This document shows, in pieces, positions 63,277-64,000 of a stretch of 64,000 nucleotides of DNA (its first letter is position 1; each line of letters starts with the position of its first letter). Made by a program: the position numbers and the translations under genes. The DNA comes from Lactarius indigo (lineage: Eukaryota > Basidiomycota > Agaricomycetes > Russulales > Russulaceae): the NCBI GenBank assembly GCA_025766275.1, contig JAFKAC010000042.1, forward strand, positions 124,001 to 188,000, written 5' to 3'. The notes beneath the pieces were generated by a model. It was not told the DNA's origin. It was given only the letters and a program-made list of their open reading frames with translations, and ran no database searches.

Positions 63277-64000
63277 GCCTTACAATGTAATTCTGTAATT
63301 GTGACCACACGCTATCGATCTTTGCGAATTCCAGTAACCGTCCAAACGAATTACCAAACGACTGAAACCCACGCGTTGGTGGACTCTGGAGCCACCGACA
63401 ACTTCATCAAACCAAACATGGCAGCCCGGGCCGGAATCCCGATACGACCATTAGAAACGCCTCGCAAAATATGGAATATAGACAACACGGAAAACAAAGC
63501 TGGGTTAATCACTCATTATGTTAACCTGGAAGTGAAAACACGTGGACAGATAAAACGAATGACCTTCTTAATCACCGACCTCGGCAGCGAAGACATGGTA
63601 CTGGGCTACCCATGGCTAAGCGCCTTTGAACCCACAATCAGCTGGGCAACGGCAACGATGCATCCGGATATGCAACCAGTGGTCTTGGCCACCACCGAAG
63701 ACCTACTCATCACACCTACTATACGAGCACTAATCACAGCAGAGAAGGAAGCGATCATCCGAGAACTGGACGAAGAGACTTTCGCACGAGCCACCGCTTC
63801 GACAGAGCTGGCCATATCGGCGAAGCAGCAACAAACGGCGGCAGTGCTGCCACCAGTCTACGCGGAATACACCACGCTATTCAATGAGCAGGCCTCACAC
63901 CGTTTCCCCCCGTCGCGTCCCTGGGATCATGCTATCGATTTCAAACCGTCAGCGCCGGCAGCAATCGATTGCAAAATATATCCTATGACACAGAAAGAAG
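63244..64000 (+). CDS. pol: Gy2b Pol, N-terminal part (protease to start of RT), partial
   Basis: Open to the window edge in the -1 frame. Contains LVDSGATDNFIKP (protease active site near 63380), IWNIDNTENKAG and MVLGYPWL typical of the retropepsin region, and ends in the linker before RT (AIDCKIYPMTQKE). No stop codon in the visible 252 codons. Confidence 0.85.

Larger units (their letters stand above)
60662..64000 (+). mobile_element. Gy2b: 5' part of a Ty3/gypsy element, continues past the window
   Basis: A 512-bp 5' LTR followed by primer-binding site, Gag and the start of Pol, nearly identical to Gy2a but in the opposite orientation. No internal stop is seen up to 64000, so this is the best candidate for an intact copy, though RT onwards lies outside. 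Confidence 0.95.

Noticed and set aside
1..64000. tRNA, rRNA or other RNA genes
   Set aside because: I saw no cloverleaf with conserved A and B boxes and no rRNA-like segments; a tRNAscan or Infernal run would settle it.

Overview
The window reads as a transposon-packed, probably heterochromatic stretch of an Agaricomycete (mushroom-forming basidiomycete) genome. The evidence is GT-AG introns of about 45-65 bp, a Plavaka-type CACTA transposase (a family I know only from Agaricomycetes), chromodomain Ty3/gypsy elements, and decayed fragments of typical fungal genes (CK1-like kinase, MAK21/NOC1-like, Dicer-like, NLR-like). I see no host gene that is clearly intact.

Layout. 1-153 and 7949-8047 are the end of one LTR (family X), split by a 7.8-kb Ty3/gypsy copy (Gy1, 154-7948, target duplication CTTAG). 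8048-10.2 kb is X-internal sequence with a long acidic ORF. 10.2-13 kb is a CTAG-rich stretch followed by NLR-, Dicer- and MAK21-like fragments; 13-16.7 kb has nothing recognisable. 16.8-26.4 kb is a two-gene Plavaka/CACTA transposon whose second gene is split by a 3.4-kb foldback element made of 81-bp hairpin units. 27.1-30.35 kb holds 94-bp tandem repeats, two unrecognised ORFs and an LTR-like block. 30410-34318 is a gutted Ty1/copia element (target duplication TCCTC), inserted just upstream of an intronless cyclin-like gene. That gene abuts a polypurine tract and the complete X LTR (35183-35922). X in turn truncates an otherwise open 14-exon hAT transposase gene (35923-39064, minus). Low-complexity DNA and a second Plavaka fragment follow. 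41091-48938 is Gy2a (minus; target duplication CCGAG). Then come a CK1-like pseudogene, a repeat block, and another gypsy-type element Y (minus) that has been hit three times: by a solo LTR (51216-51737, target duplication GTGTC), by Gy3 (52525-60335) and by Gy2b (60662 to beyond the window end).

How the gypsy family appears to work. Each copy has a TATA-like box exactly 34 nt upstream of an 11-nt motif that is the perfect complement of the sequence just inside the 5' LTR, where the primer-binding site belongs. This is the arrangement expected for Tf1-type self-priming. The first roughly 760 nt of the predicted RNA contain no AUG in any frame in Gy3 and Gy2b, yet most of that stretch encodes a conserved N-terminal Gag extension with a conserved GTG in good context. 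Gag and Pol are joined by a conserved -1 slippery heptamer (GGGTTTT) followed 7 nt later by a hairpin. A +1 overlapping ORF is conserved in the Pol C-terminus.

Decay. All 13 in-frame nonsense codons I found in the transposon and captured ORFs are TGA, mostly where related copies have Arg (often CGA). By eye, 18 of 21 differences between paired LTRs are CpG transitions. The copies therefore look young and disabled mainly by CpG deamination. All coordinates and counts come from reading by eye; no database search was run.
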